Notes: a model not told the origin generated them from the sequence alone. A DNA stretch of 64,000 nucleotides from Microbacterium sp. SS28 (GCF_022761035.1 NZ_JAKWJP010000004.1:310001-374000), one strand, 5' to 3'. Numbered from the stretch's first letter, positions 25,014-33,477 are shown. Numbers and translations are program-made.

Positions 25014-26462
25014 GTGACTCTCGAGGGCGGACAGGCGGAGACCGCCCTGCGGACGGCGACGCTTGTCGAGCACGCGCCGCCCGCGCTCGAACGGGTGTGG
25101 GCGGGTGCCCTGTCGGAGCTATCCAGGCACGTGACACCCGTGCGCACTCCCGACCCCCGTCTCCTGGTGCTGAACGACGAGATCGCGTGTGAGCTCGGAT
25201 TCGACACGGACTTCCTGCGATCCGCCAGTGGCGCGCGCTTCCTCACTGGGGAGTCGCTCGGAGCGGGTTCGACGCCCGTCGCACAGGTCTACGCGGGGCA
25301 CCAGTGGGGCGTCTTCACGCCGATCCTCGGGGACGGGCGCGCCGCCCTGCTGGGCGAGCGCCGCGACCGCGACGGGCGGCTGCGCGACATCCACGTGAAG
25401 GGGATCGGCCCGACGTCGATGTCGCGCGTCGACGGCTTCGCCGTCGTCGGGCCCATGCTCCGCGAGTTCCTGATGGGCGAGGCGATGCATGCGCTGGGCG
25501 TGCCCACTACGCGGGCGCTCGCCGTCGTCGCGACGGGTGCGCCTCGCGATCTCGACGGCCGGGTGCTGCCCGGCGCCGTGCTGGCGCGCACGGCGTCGAG
25601 TCACGTCCGATTCGGCTCCTTCGAGTACGTGCGCGCGCAGGACGATCCGCCCCTGCTGAGGCGTCTCGCCGACCATGCCATCGCCCGGCACTATCCGCGA
25701 GCGGCAACGGCGCGGCATCCGTATCGCGCACTGCTGGAAGGAATCGTGGATGCCGCGGCCGCCGTCACCGCCGCGTGGACGCGCGTCGGGTTCGTCCACG
25801 GCGTGCTCAGCACCGACAACGTGCTCGTCTCGGGCGAGACGATCGACTACGGTCCGTGCGCCTTCCTGGACGCGTATGAGCCCGGGGCGTACTTCAGCTC
25901 GATCGACCGGTTCGGCCGCTATGCGTACGACAGGCAGCCGGCCATCATGCGCTGGAACCTCGAGCGGCTCGGCGAGGCACTCGCCCCGATCCTCGACGCC
26001 GACGCGCTCGCGGGGGAGCGGCTCGCCGCAGAGATCATCGACGCGTTCGACACGCGCTATCGGGTGCACTGGGTCAGCGCGTTCCGCGACAAGCTCGGAC
26101 TCGACGACAGCGTCCGCGAGGCTGTCGTCGCCGACCTCGCCGCCGCTGCCGAGGGCGACGAGCGACCGCTGCGCGGGCGATTCCTGGGCCCCGTCGCGGC
26201 CCTCGACGCGTGGCTGATCCGCTGGACGTCGGAGATCCCGGATGCCTCGCGCATCCGCGCCGCGAACCCCGTCTACGTCCCGCGCAACCACATCGTCGAG
26301 GAGGTCCTCGGCGCGGCCACGGAGGGCGACCTCGAGCCGTTCCGGCGGCTGCTCGAGCTGGTGAGCGATCCCTTCACGGAGCGCTCCGGGGCGGAGTACC
26401 GCCGCTACGCCCGGCCCGCGCCGGCCGGCGCACCACGCCACCGCACCTTCTGCGGCACCTGA
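25014..26462 (+). CDS. selO: SelO/YdiU-family pseudokinase (protein AMPylase), divergent form
   Basis: The protein has 482 residues. SelO transfers AMP to protein hydroxyl side chains in redox regulation. Clear motifs: VYAGHQWGVFTPILGDGRAALLGE, DIHVKGIGPT, PTTRALAVV, VRFGSFEY, TIDYGPCAFLDAYEP with the metal-binding Asp, and the C-terminal TFCGT with its cysteine. Two segments depart from the usual sequence: the SR(x)GDGRAVLRS segment reads SRVDGFAVVGP, and the HGVxNTDN loop reads HGVLSTDN. Activity may be altered. GTG 25014 has TAGCGT six bases upstream (25002-25007), so it is leaderless. Confidence 0.87.
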   Translation: MTLEGGQAETALRTATLVEHAPPALERVWAGALSELSRHVTPVRTPDPRLLVLNDEIACELGFDTDFLRSASGARFLTGESLGAGSTPVAQVYAGHQWGVFTPILGDGRAALLGERRDRDGRLRDIHVKGIGPTSMSRVDGFAVVGPMLREFLMGEAMHALGVPTTRALAVVATGAPRDLDGRVLPGAVLARTASSHVRFGSFEYVRAQDDPPLLRRLADHAIARHYPRAATARHPYRALLEGIVDAAAAVTAAWTRVGFVHGVLSTDNVLVSGETIDYGPCAFLDAYEPGAYFSSIDRFGRYAYDRQPAIMRWNLERLGEALAPILDADALAGERLAAEIIDAFDTRYRVHWVSAFRDKLGLDDSVREAVVADLAAAAEGDERPLRGRFLGPVAALDAWLIRWTSEIPDASRIRAANPVYVPRNHIVEEVLGAATEGDLEPFRRLLELVSDPFTERSGAEYRRYARPAPAGAPRHRTFCGT

Positions 26463-26533
26463 TCGTCAGCGGCCGGCACGAGCCCTGGCGGTCGTGCTCT
26501 GCGCCGGCAGGGTAAACTGGATGCTCTGGAAGA

Positions 26534-26549
26534 ATATTCCACGGAATAT
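26534..26549. promoter_or_regulatory. Palindromic operator before the MarR gene
   Basis: ATATTCC-AC-GGAATAT is a perfect 7-bp inverted repeat in an AT-rich island just upstream of the MarR-family gene. It lies after the likely -10 TAAACT (26513-26518), close to the expected transcription start, and is a good autoregulatory MarR site. Confidence 0.7.
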
Positions 26550-26573
26550 ACAGTGACTGAGCGGAGTCCCCAC

Positions 26574-26993
26574 GTGAGTCGCAGCACGGACTTCTTCGAC
26601 GCCGTCGTCGGCTATGAGACGGCTCTGTGGGGTCACGTCGCCGAAGTCCTCGAGCAGCGTGGTCGGGTGAGCCTCGGCCAGCTCGGCGCGATGCGGATCA
26701 TCCACCGCTTCTCGGGGACGTGTCGCGTGCACGAGGTCGGCGCGGGGCTGCAGATCACAGTGGGCGCGGCGAGCAAGCTCGTCGACAGGCTCGAGCAGTC
26801 CGGCCTCGCGCAGCGGCATCCCAACCCCGAGGATCGGCGCTCGTCGCTCGTGATCCTCACCGCCGAAGGCGAGAAGGCCCACGACGAAGCGATGGTCGTG
26901 TTCGACGAGGCCCTCACCGCGCACCTCGCCGAGGCCGAGGAGGACGCGGCCACCGTCGCCGCGCTGCTCGATCGGCTTCGACGGCGCCTGTGA
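26574..26993 (+). CDS. MarR-family transcriptional regulator
   Basis: The regulator has about 139 residues and a winged helix: LGQLGAMRIIHRF, then GLQITVGAASKLVDRLEQSGLAQRHPNPEDRRSSLVILTAEG, where the DRR wing is typical of MarR. Start GTG 26574 is preferred because GGAG at 26563-26566 is 7 nt upstream; an in-frame GTG at 26553 would add seven residues. Ligand and targets are unknown. The palindrome at 26534-26549 implies autoregulation. The downstream genes (PLDc_N protein, GNAT) have their own promoter. Confidence 0.88.
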   Translation: MSRSTDFFDAVVGYETALWGHVAEVLEQRGRVSLGQLGAMRIIHRFSGTCRVHEVGAGLQITVGAASKLVDRLEQSGLAQRHPNPEDRRSSLVILTAEGEKAHDEAMVVFDEALTAHLAEAEEDAATVAALLDRLRRRL

Positions 26994-27059
26994 CGCCGCT
27001 GCCCCCCGAAGGCGCTGGGCGCGCATACGGATCGGCCGGCGATCTCGTAGGTTGAACGA

Positions 27060-27299
27060 GTGGGCGAAGAGACGAATCCGCTGATCCCGGCCGGCTACGA
27101 CATCGTGTGGTCGGTGGTCGCGGGCCTGGTCATCGCGCTCGTGATCGTGGCGCTCGTCGTGCTCGCGCGCTCCGCGAAGCGATTGACCCCGCTCGAGGCT
27201 CTCGTGTGGACCCTCGTCGTTCTCTTCGTTCCCGTGCTCGGCCCGCTCGCCTGGCTGACGATCGGCCACCGGTCGGCGACGCCCGAGCGCAGCAGTTGA
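27060..27299 (+). CDS. PLDc_N-domain small membrane protein
   Basis: This 79-residue protein has two membrane helices (about residues 13-37 and 46-68) and the LTPLEALVWTLVVLFVPVLGPLAWLTIG pattern, split by a turn, of the phospholipase-D-nuclease N-terminal domain (PLDc_N) found alone in many actinobacterial proteins. Role unknown. GTG 27060 has TAGGTT (27048-27053) exactly six bases upstream, giving a leaderless message. The GNAT gene follows five bases after the stop, so they are likely co-transcribed. Confidence 0.78.
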   Translation: MGEETNPLIPAGYDIVWSVVAGLVIALVIVALVVLARSAKRLTPLEALVWTLVVLFVPVLGPLAWLTIGHRSATPERSS

Positions 27300-27304
27300 C
27301 GGGC

Positions 27305-27799
27305 GTGCGCGAGACGCAGGTGCGCGTCGCGGATCTGAGCGGGCCGGATGCCGCGGCGGTCGGCTCTCTCGTGCGCGCGTACCTCGTGCAGACGGAGCGC
27401 GAGAAGCAGACCCACCTCGGTGAGCCTTTCGTCGCGGAGCGCCTTCCGGACCGGTACCGGGACGAGGTCGCGCACCCTGCGCGCGCCTACGACGGTGCAG
27501 TCGTCTTGGTCGCGGAACTCGACGGCGCGACCGTCGGCGTCGCCGTCGTCCAGGACGCGGGCGAGGCGGGTGAGCTCAAGCGACTGTGGGTGGATCCTCG
27601 CGCGCGAGGTCACCGAGTCGGCTCGGCGCTCATCGATGCGGCCCTCGACGGCCGAGACCGACCGCTCCGACTGACCGTCTGGGACTGGCGCGTCGATGCC
27701 GTCGAGCTCTACCGTCGCCGCGGCTTCGTCCCCGTGCCGTCGTGGGACGAGCGGCCGCGGCTGCTGTGCTTCGAGTGGCGGGCGACCCGCGGCCTCTAG
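27305..27799 (+). CDS. GNAT-family N-acetyltransferase
   Basis: The enzyme has 164 residues. The acetyl-CoA site is visible in ELKRLWVDPRARGHRVGSALIDAAL, where R-x-x-G-x-G/A appears as RGHRVGSA, and in the C-terminal VELYRRRGFVPVPSW motif. Substrate is unknown. Start is assigned to GTG 27305; a TTG at 27296, overlapping the previous stop, is also in frame. It follows the PLDc_N gene closely. Confidence 0.82.
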   Translation: MRETQVRVADLSGPDAAAVGSLVRAYLVQTEREKQTHLGEPFVAERLPDRYRDEVAHPARAYDGAVVLVAELDGATVGVAVVQDAGEAGELKRLWVDPRARGHRVGSALIDAALDGRDRPLRLTVWDWRVDAVELYRRRGFVPVPSWDERPRLLCFEWRATRGL

Positions 27800-27828
27800 G
27801 GGTCCACGACTCCATTGTGCTGTCCGTC

Positions 27829-27860
27829 TGACACAAGTTGTGATAGACAGGTGACACAAC
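27829..27860. promoter_or_regulatory. Direct and inverted repeats before the YtrA-type operon
   Basis: TGACACAA occurs at 27829-27836 and 27852-27859, 23 bp apart, and the first copy extends into the palindrome CACAAGTTGTG (27832-27842). The element precedes the membrane-protein/GntR gene pair and is the likely binding site of the GntR regulator encoded in the same operon. Confidence 0.65.
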
Positions 27861-27876
27861 AAGGATCGGAGACGGG

Positions 27877-28929
27877 ATGCCGCACCGCAGCACCTCCTCG
27901 TTCGGGCTGACCGAGCTCGTGGCGGCGGCCTTCTCACTGCCGCTGATGTCGCTGTTCATCGCGCTGATCGTGGGAGGCGTCATCCTCGTGATCCGCTCTC
28001 GGCCAGGCGGCGCGGGCTCGCGCGCAGCACGATCCTCCGAAGCCGTCGCCCGATCGGTGCGGGCGCGATACGTGCCCGAGCACCGCGCGGCGGGCATCAC
28101 GGCGATCGCCGTCGTCGTCCTCTTCACGGTGGACAATGTTGTGCGCGGGTATCTGATCGTCGCCCCCGATCTGGTCGCCTGGTGGCGATTCGCCACCCCG
28201 GTCGTGTGCGCGGCAGTCGGGCTGGGCGTCGCCCTCGCGCTGATCCGCACCCGCGGGACGACCGCCCCCGAGGCGCCCGTCGTGCCCACGGCGCGGCGCA
28301 CGTGGCTGAGCTTCAGCAGGCGAGGTGCCGTCATCGGCGCGGGCATCGCTTTGCTCGCGCTGACGGCGACGACCATCACGGCGGGATTGGCCTCGTCGGC
28401 GGACGGCGAGGGGCGGCATGTCTGGCTCGTGATCCCCGCGCCCAACGAGGCGCAGATCGACCCGATCCGGGTCGGCTTCTACGGATGGGCCTACGGCGTG
28501 CCCGTGCTGATCGGCCTGGCGGCGCTGTCGGCGCTGACCTGGGCGGTGCTCCACGCGAACGCAGCGCGCCCCTACCTCCGGCCCGAGACGGTCGCGGCCG
28601 AGCGCGACGCGCGTCGCGAGGTGGCTGCCGCCGCCGTGGCCATTGCGACCGCGACGATGCTGCTCGCGCTGGCGGGCGCGTGGCGACTCATCGCCCGCGC
28701 CGGGTCGGTCTCACAGCTGACGATCACCGGCTCGGACGCGCCGGCGCCGTACGAGGTGGCTTGGCGGTACGCCGAGCTCGCCGTCGCGGCCGGCTGGCTC
28801 GCGCCGATCCTCGAGGTCACGGCGTTCGTGCTCCTCATGCTCGTCGCGAGTCGACTGTGGCGCGGATCGTCGGATGCCGCACCGGCACGCGAGGCATGGC
28901 TCGGGTCCAGGGCCGAGGCGACTCGGTGA
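27877..28929 (+). CDS. Multi-pass membrane protein paired with a YtrA-type regulator
   Basis: This 350-residue protein has about seven hydrophobic segments, starting with ELVAAAFSLPLMSLFIALIV and ending with a cluster around LAPILEVTAFVLLMLVAS. I do not recognise a specific family. A GGAG site lies just before ATG 27877. The GntR gene overlaps its stop by 4 bp; YtrA-like regulators usually control adjacent membrane or ABC transport genes, so this protein is probably a stress-induced or transport-related membrane protein. No ABC ATPase accompanies it, which is different from classical ytr operons. Confidence 0.7.
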   Translation: MPHRSTSSFGLTELVAAAFSLPLMSLFIALIVGGVILVIRSRPGGAGSRAARSSEAVARSVRARYVPEHRAAGITAIAVVVLFTVDNVVRGYLIVAPDLVAWWRFATPVVCAAVGLGVALALIRTRGTTAPEAPVVPTARRTWLSFSRRGAVIGAGIALLALTATTITAGLASSADGEGRHVWLVIPAPNEAQIDPIRVGFYGWAYGVPVLIGLAALSALTWAVLHANAARPYLRPETVAAERDARREVAAAAVAIATATMLLALAGAWRLIARAGSVSQLTITGSDAPAPYEVAWRYAELAVAAGWLAPILEVTAFVLLMLVASRLWRGSSDAAPAREAWLGSRAEATR

Positions 28930-29306
28930 CGACACAGCCGATCCTGTCTGCGGCGGACGAAGCGAGCCCGACGCGAGACATCTACCGGCAGCTGCGCGGC
29001 CTCATCGTCTCGGGGCAGCTCGGCGCGAACGAGCGGCTGCCCACCGTGCGGCAGACCGCGAGCGACCTCGGCGTCGCGCCCGGCACCGTGGCGAAGGCGT
29101 ACAAGCTGCTCGAGCAGGACGGTCTCGTCGTCAGCCGCACCGCCGCCGGCACGCGCGTCGCGGAGTCCGCGGCCGTGCTGCCGCGGTCGGTCCTCCGGCA
29201 CATCCGCGAGCTCGCCGCCGAAGCCGCCGCGACGGGAGCCGACCCCGACGACGTCATCGACGTGCTGCGGGTCGTCTGGCGAACGGGCTCCGCGCCGCCG
29301 GACTGA
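28926..29306 (+). CDS. GntR-family regulator, YtrA subfamily
   Basis: This 126-residue regulator has the winged-helix DNA-binding domain only (SPTRDIYRQLRGLIVSG, ERLPTVRQTASDLGVAPGTVAKAYKLLEQDGLV) plus a short C-terminal helical tail of about 45 residues, the layout of YtrA-type GntR proteins that lack a large ligand domain. It begins with GTG in a GTGA overlap with the membrane-protein gene. It likely binds the repeated TGACACAA element at 27829-27860 and represses its own operon. Confidence 0.88.
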   Translation: MTTQPILSAADEASPTRDIYRQLRGLIVSGQLGANERLPTVRQTASDLGVAPGTVAKAYKLLEQDGLVVSRTAAGTRVAESAAVLPRSVLRHIRELAAEAAATGADPDDVIDVLRVVWRTGSAPPD

Positions 29307-29389
29307 CACCGGCCAGGGGTGCGGTCAGTCCACTCGGCGCCCACCGATCGCGTGCCGCGGGGAGACGGACGAGCGAGCCGCGTGAGACC

Positions 29390-31504
29390 TCAGCCGCGCA
29401 GCGCGAGTGAGAACGGCAGGACGGCGGTCGCACCGGCCCTGCGCAGCTCGCGCGCAGCGACCGTCATGGTCCACCGGCTGTCCACGAGGTCGTCGACCAG
29501 CAGGACGGGACCGCGCGGGACGTCGAGACCCGCGGCGCTGAACCGTCCCCACACGCCCGCGAGCCGGAAGGCGCTGTTGCCACCGGGGCCACCCGTCGGG
29601 CCGCCGTCCACCGGGTCGAGGGCGCCCAGCATCGGCATGCGGCCGACCTCGGCGATGCCGCGCGCCAGGGTGGCGACGAGCTGCGGCTTCGAGCGCGACG
29701 GCATCGCGACGACGGCGACGGGACGCTCGGCCCAGCCCCAGTCGGCCAGCACGCGCACGCACGCGGCCAGCACGTTAGGCGGCACGGGGACATCGGAAGC
29801 GCCCGCCGCGAACATCTCGCGCAGGGTGCCGCCCCAGCCGAGGTCGGTAAGGCGGGCGAGCGCTCTGCCCTCGTCGGACTGCTCGTCGGCCGGGATGCGT
29901 CCGCGCGCCGGAACACCGAGCCGGTCGGCACCGGTCGGCCACTGCCGCCGGGGTTCGATCGGGACTCCGACGCGGTCCAGGGCGCCGGATGCGGCATCCG
30001 TCGCCTCTCTGCTCACCGTCGTCGGGAACCAGGCGCCCGCGCAGTTGTCGCAGCGACCGCAGGGCGTCGCGGTGTCGTCGTCGAGCGAGCGCTGCAGGAA
30101 CTCCATGCGGCACGCGCCGGTCTCTTCGTACTCGATCATGTGCTGCTGCTCGGCGATGCGCTCCGCGGCGATCCGGCTGTAGCGGTCCTCGTCGTACGTC
30201 CAGGGCTCACCGGTCGCGCGCCAGCCGCCCTGCACGCGGACGACCGCCCCGTCGACGTCGAGCACCTTGAGCAGCAGCTCCAGCGGAGTGCGACGGATGT
30301 CGACCATGGCCTCGAGCGCGGGAGTCGAGAGCGGAGAGGTGGATGCCGACAGCGCGGAGAGGACGCGCTCGGCTCTGTCGCGGTCGGGCATCGAGGCTGT
30401 CGCGAAGTAGTGCCAGATGTCGTGGTCTTCGACGCCGGGGAGCAGCAGCACATCGGCGGAGGCCGTCGCGCGGCCCGCGCGCCCGACCTGCTGGTAGTAC
30501 GACACGGGCGACGACGGCGCGCCGAGGTGGACGACGAAGCCGAGATCGGGCTTGTCGAACCCCATGCCCAGAGCGCTCGTCGCGACGAGCGCCTTGACGC
30601 GGTTGTCTTTGAGGAGCGCTTCGGACTCCTCGCGCTCGTCGGGGTCGGTCTGACCCGTATAAGCGCGGACGTCGTACCCGCGATCGCGCAGCAGCCGGGC
30701 GGTGTCGTTCGCCGCGGCGACGGTGAGCGTGTAGATGATGCCCGAGCCGGGCAGGTCGCCCAAGTGACTGATGAGCCACGCGAGCCGGCTCGGTGCGTCG
30801 CGCAGCCGCAGCACGCCGAGCCGCAGCGAGCTGCGCGCGAGCGGTCCGCGGATGACCAGGACATCGGAGCCGGCGCCCTGGTCGAGGTCGCCGAGCTGCT
30901 CGGCGACATCCGCCACGACTCGGCTGTTGGCCGTCGCGGTCGTCGCGAGCACGGGAACCCCGGCGGGGATGCGCGCGATCAGGTCGCGGAGCCGCCGGTA
31001 GTCGGGACGGAAGTCGTGACCCCAGTCGCTGATGCAGTGCGCCTCGTCGATGACGAGAAGACCGATGCGCGGCACGAGCTGCGGCAGCTGCTCGTCGCGG
31101 AACGACGGGTTGTTGAGCCGCTCGGGAGACACGAGCAGCACGTCGACCTCGTCACGGTCGAGCTGCGCGAGCACGTCGCTCCACTCGTGCGCGTTGGTGG
31201 AGTTGATCGCGACAGCCCGCACCCCGGCCCGCCGGGCCGCGGCGATCTGGTCGCGCATGAGGGCAAGCAGCGGCGAGACGAGCACGGTCGGCCCGGCGCC
31301 GCGACGACGCAGCAGCAGCGTCGCCACGAAGTAGACGGCGGACTTTCCCCAGCCCGTCCGCTGCACCACGAGCGCCCGGCGGCGGCCCTCGACGAGCGCC
31401 TCGATCGCCTCGAACTGGCCCTCGTGGAAGTCGGCGTCGTCACGGCCGACGAGCGAGCGGAGGACGTCGAGCGCCTGGGCCCGGGCGGATGTCGTCGCGG
31501 TCAT
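29390..31504 (-). CDS. RecQ-family DNA helicase with C-terminal phosphoribosyltransferase-like domain
   Basis: The protein has 704 residues. Residues 30-350 form a superfamily-2 helicase: QRTGWGKSAVYF (Walker A, about 53), SPLLALMRDQ, DEAHCISDWGHDFRPDYRRL (about 154), TATAN and QVGRAGR. A zinc-binding segment follows, C near 465 and CGRCDNC near 481. The last 150 residues contain VLLVDDLVDSRWTMTVAARELRRAG (about 666), a PRPP-loop signature of type I phosphoribosyltransferases (ComF-like). It probably unwinds DNA in repair; the role of the fused domain is unknown. The frame is open to GTG 31534, but ATG 31502-31504 is preferred. Confidence 0.87.
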   Translation of the reverse strand: MTATTSARAQALDVLRSLVGRDDADFHEGQFEAIEALVEGRRRALVVQRTGWGKSAVYFVATLLLRRRGAGPTVLVSPLLALMRDQIAAARRAGVRAVAINSTNAHEWSDVLAQLDRDEVDVLLVSPERLNNPSFRDEQLPQLVPRIGLLVIDEAHCISDWGHDFRPDYRRLRDLIARIPAGVPVLATTATANSRVVADVAEQLGDLDQGAGSDVLVIRGPLARSSLRLGVLRLRDAPSRLAWLISHLGDLPGSGIIYTLTVAAANDTARLLRDRGYDVRAYTGQTDPDEREESEALLKDNRVKALVATSALGMGFDKPDLGFVVHLGAPSSPVSYYQQVGRAGRATASADVLLLPGVEDHDIWHYFATASMPDRDRAERVLSALSASTSPLSTPALEAMVDIRRTPLELLLKVLDVDGAVVRVQGGWRATGEPWTYDEDRYSRIAAERIAEQQHMIEYEETGACRMEFLQRSLDDDTATPCGRCDNCAGAWFPTTVSREATDAASGALDRVGVPIEPRRQWPTGADRLGVPARGRIPADEQSDEGRALARLTDLGWGGTLREMFAAGASDVPVPPNVLAACVRVLADWGWAERPVAVVAMPSRSKPQLVATLARGIAEVGRMPMLGALDPVDGGPTGGPGGNSAFRLAGVWGRFSAAGLDVPRGPVLLVDDLVDSRWTMTVAARELRRAGATAVLPFSLALRG

Positions 31505-31553
31505 GCGCTCTACTCTTCCTCGTGTCACGGACACCGGGCTCCCCGTGTCTGCG

Positions 31554-32036
31554 TCAGCCTCGCCGATCGGGCTGCCCGCGCACGCCGTCCAGGGCCCGCG
31601 ACCAGGCGACCTCGCGCTCGAGCTGGCCGCTCACGGTGAAGAGTCGCACCTGATGGGCCAGCGGGAGCACCGAGGCGAGTTCGTCCCGGTCGGCCGGAGT
31701 GAAGCCGAGCTGCTGCCAGAACGGTCCCGATCGACGGGAGAACAGCCACGCACGATCCGCGCCGGCCGCGTGAGCCTGCGCCAATGCGTATCGTGCGAGC
31801 CGCACTCCCGCGCCCGCCCTGCGCAGCGGCGGTGCGACGGCGACGCTGCGGATCAGGGCATGCCGGTGGTCCGCGCTGAGCTCGAAGCCCGTGCTGCCGA
31901 CGATGGCGCCGTCCTCACCGCGCTCCACCCACAGCCGGACGGTCGGTGCGTCGAGGCCCGCGACCGTCAGGTCGGCTTCGTGGAGGAACGCCTGCAGCGC
32001 CTCCACATCGTCCGCCGATACGCGCGTCAGGGCCAC
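31554..32036 (-). CDS. GNAT-family N-acetyltransferase (ArgA-like fold)
   Basis: The protein has 160 residues. VGSTGFELSADHRHALIRSVAVAPPLRRAGAGVRLARYAL contains the acetyl-CoA binding R-x-x-G-x-G/A form (RRAGAG), and RRSGPFWQQLGFTPADR is the C-terminal GNAT motif found in arsenic-resistance/ArsN2-like and ArgA-like acetyltransferases. The substrate cannot be assigned. Start is the GTG at 32034-32036 with GGGGAA upstream. It is divergent from the MmcQ/YjbR gene and precedes recQ by about 50 bp. Confidence 0.75.
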   Translation of the reverse strand: MALTRVSADDVEALQAFLHEADLTVAGLDAPTVRLWVERGEDGAIVGSTGFELSADHRHALIRSVAVAPPLRRAGAGVRLARYALAQAHAAGADRAWLFSRRSGPFWQQLGFTPADRDELASVLPLAHQVRLFTVSGQLEREVAWSRALDGVRGQPDRRG

Positions 32037-32166
32037 ACGTCCATGTTCCCCGATCCGGCGGGCTGTCCGGGGCGTCGCGTAGTCTGACCCGCAGATCGGG
32101 TCGACGACGGCTGCCCGGCCGCTTGTGCGTCGGGTGGATTCCATGACGGCCCACGGAGGCCGCAGA

Positions 32167-32544
32167 ATGCACGACGACCCACTCAGCCGATACGCGAGGG
32201 ATCGCGCCGACGAACTGCCCGGCGCGGGGCTCGAGCACCCCTTCGGACCGGAGTGGGACGTCTTCAAGGTGCGGGGCAAGGTCTTCATGCTCATGACCTC
32301 GTCCACGGGCGACCCCATCGTCAACCTCAAGGTCGACCCCGAGGACGGCAAGGCGCTGCGCGAGGCGTACGCGAGCATCACGCCGGGGTATCACATGAAC
32401 AAGCGGCACTGGATCACGCTGCGCCCCGACGGCAGCCTGCCGAAGGACCTGATCGACGACCTCGTCACCGAGTCGTACCTCCTCGTCGTGCGCAACCTGC
32501 CGCGCGCGAAGCGCCCCGTCGACCCGGACACCTTCGGGAGGTGA
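32167..32544 (+). CDS. MmcQ/YjbR-family protein
   Basis: The protein has 125 residues with the CyaY-like fold of the MmcQ/YjbR family. ELPGAGLEHPFGPEWDVFKVRGKVFMLM, PIVNLKVDPEDGKALREAYASITPGYHMNKRHWITL (split by turns) and LPKDLIDDLVTESYLLVV are characteristic. These proteins are called DNA-binding but function is poorly known. ATG 32167 is chosen over earlier in-frame ATGs because GGAGG (32155-32159) is 7 nt upstream. Confidence 0.85.
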   Translation: MHDDPLSRYARDRADELPGAGLEHPFGPEWDVFKVRGKVFMLMTSSTGDPIVNLKVDPEDGKALREAYASITPGYHMNKRHWITLRPDGSLPKDLIDDLVTESYLLVVRNLPRAKRPVDPDTFGR

Positions 32545-32565
32545 CGCGGGCGCGTGGCGCATTCG

Positions 32566-33477
32566 TCAGCCGAGCCGGACCGCCATGCCGAGCTGCGCCA
32601 GGACGGCGTTCTCGACGATCTGCACGATGTTGTAGAGCACGAGCGTGATGAGCGTGATGATCGCGATCGCCCCCCACAGCTGGGCGAACTGCGCCTGCGC
32701 GTTGAACTTGAGGATCGCGCCGCCGATGCCCAGGCCCGTGGAGAGCCACTCGGCCAGCAGCGCGCCCGTCACGGCCGCGGGCACCGACACGCGCGCGGCT
32801 GCGAAGACCGAGGGCATCGCTCCCGGCAGGTTGACCTTGCGCATCGCCATGGGCCGGTTGCCGCCGAACACGTGCACGACATCCAGGCTCTGCTGACTGG
32901 CGCGGCTCAGGCCGAAGAGCACATTCGCGAGCGCGGGGAAGAGCACGACGATCGTCCCGATGACGGCGACGGACGCCGTGGTCCCGCGTCCCGTGATGAG
33001 GATGATCACGGGGGCGATCGAGACGAGCGGAATCGTGCGCAGCAGGAGGACGAGCGGCATGACGCCCGCCTCGACGGCCTTCGAGAGGCTGAACCCGATC
33101 GCGAGGATGACGGCGACCGTCATGCCGACGGCGAAGCCGATCGCGGAGTCCACGAGCGTCTGCCACACAAGAGGGAACAGGATGGCACGATGCTCGGCGG
33201 CGTCCTCGTCCACGAAGAGGTAGTTCCATACGTCGACGGGGCCCTTCGCGATGTAGGGCGAGATGCCGGTGAGGCTCACGACCGCCTGCCACAGCACCAG
33301 GAGGACGATGATCGTGATCGCAGCATTGCCGAGGGCGCGGAGCACGGCCTTCGAGAGGGCTCGTCGACGGTCCGCCTTCAGGCGGCTCTGGGCGGCGGCA
33401 TCCGCTGCCAGCGCCAACTGGCCCGTGGGCGCTGCCGGCGGGTGGAGGGTATCGACCCGCTCGGGCTTTCCGGTCAT
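32566..33477 (-). CDS. ABC transporter permease (SsuC/TauC type), second permease
   Basis: This 303-residue inner-membrane permease has six predicted helices and the BPD_transp_1 EAA loop (SQQSLDVVHVFGGNRPMAMRKVNLPGAMPSVFAAARV). It belongs to the SsuC/TauC/ThiX group, which pairs with NMT1/SsuA-type binding proteins. The first 50 residues are a cytosolic extension. The frame is open upstream, but ATG 33475-33477 overlaps the previous stop by 4 bp and fixes the start. It is last in the order binding protein, ATPase, permease, permease. Confidence 0.87.
   Translation of the reverse strand: MTGKPERVDTLHPPAAPTGQLALAADAAAQSRLKADRRRALSKAVLRALGNAAITIIVLLVLWQAVVSLTGISPYIAKGPVDVWNYLFVDEDAAEHRAILFPLVWQTLVDSAIGFAVGMTVAVILAIGFSLSKAVEAGVMPLVLLLRTIPLVSIAPVIILITGRGTTASVAVIGTIVVLFPALANVLFGLSRASQQSLDVVHVFGGNRPMAMRKVNLPGAMPSVFAAARVSVPAAVTGALLAEWLSTGLGIGGAILKFNAQAQFAQLWGAIAIITLITLVLYNIVQIVENAVLAQLGMAVRLG

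Noticed and set aside
26521..26556. An 11-codon ORF (ATG 26521) ending in an overlap with GTG 26553 before the MarR gene, similar to the SelW leader.
   Set aside because: Its ATG is only two bases after the TAAACT box, so it would lie outside or at the very edge of the transcript, and most of it is the palindromic operator.
29319..30182. A 287-codon plus-strand frame opposite recQ.
   Set aside because: Ser/Arg/Pro-rich shadow frame without protein-like features.
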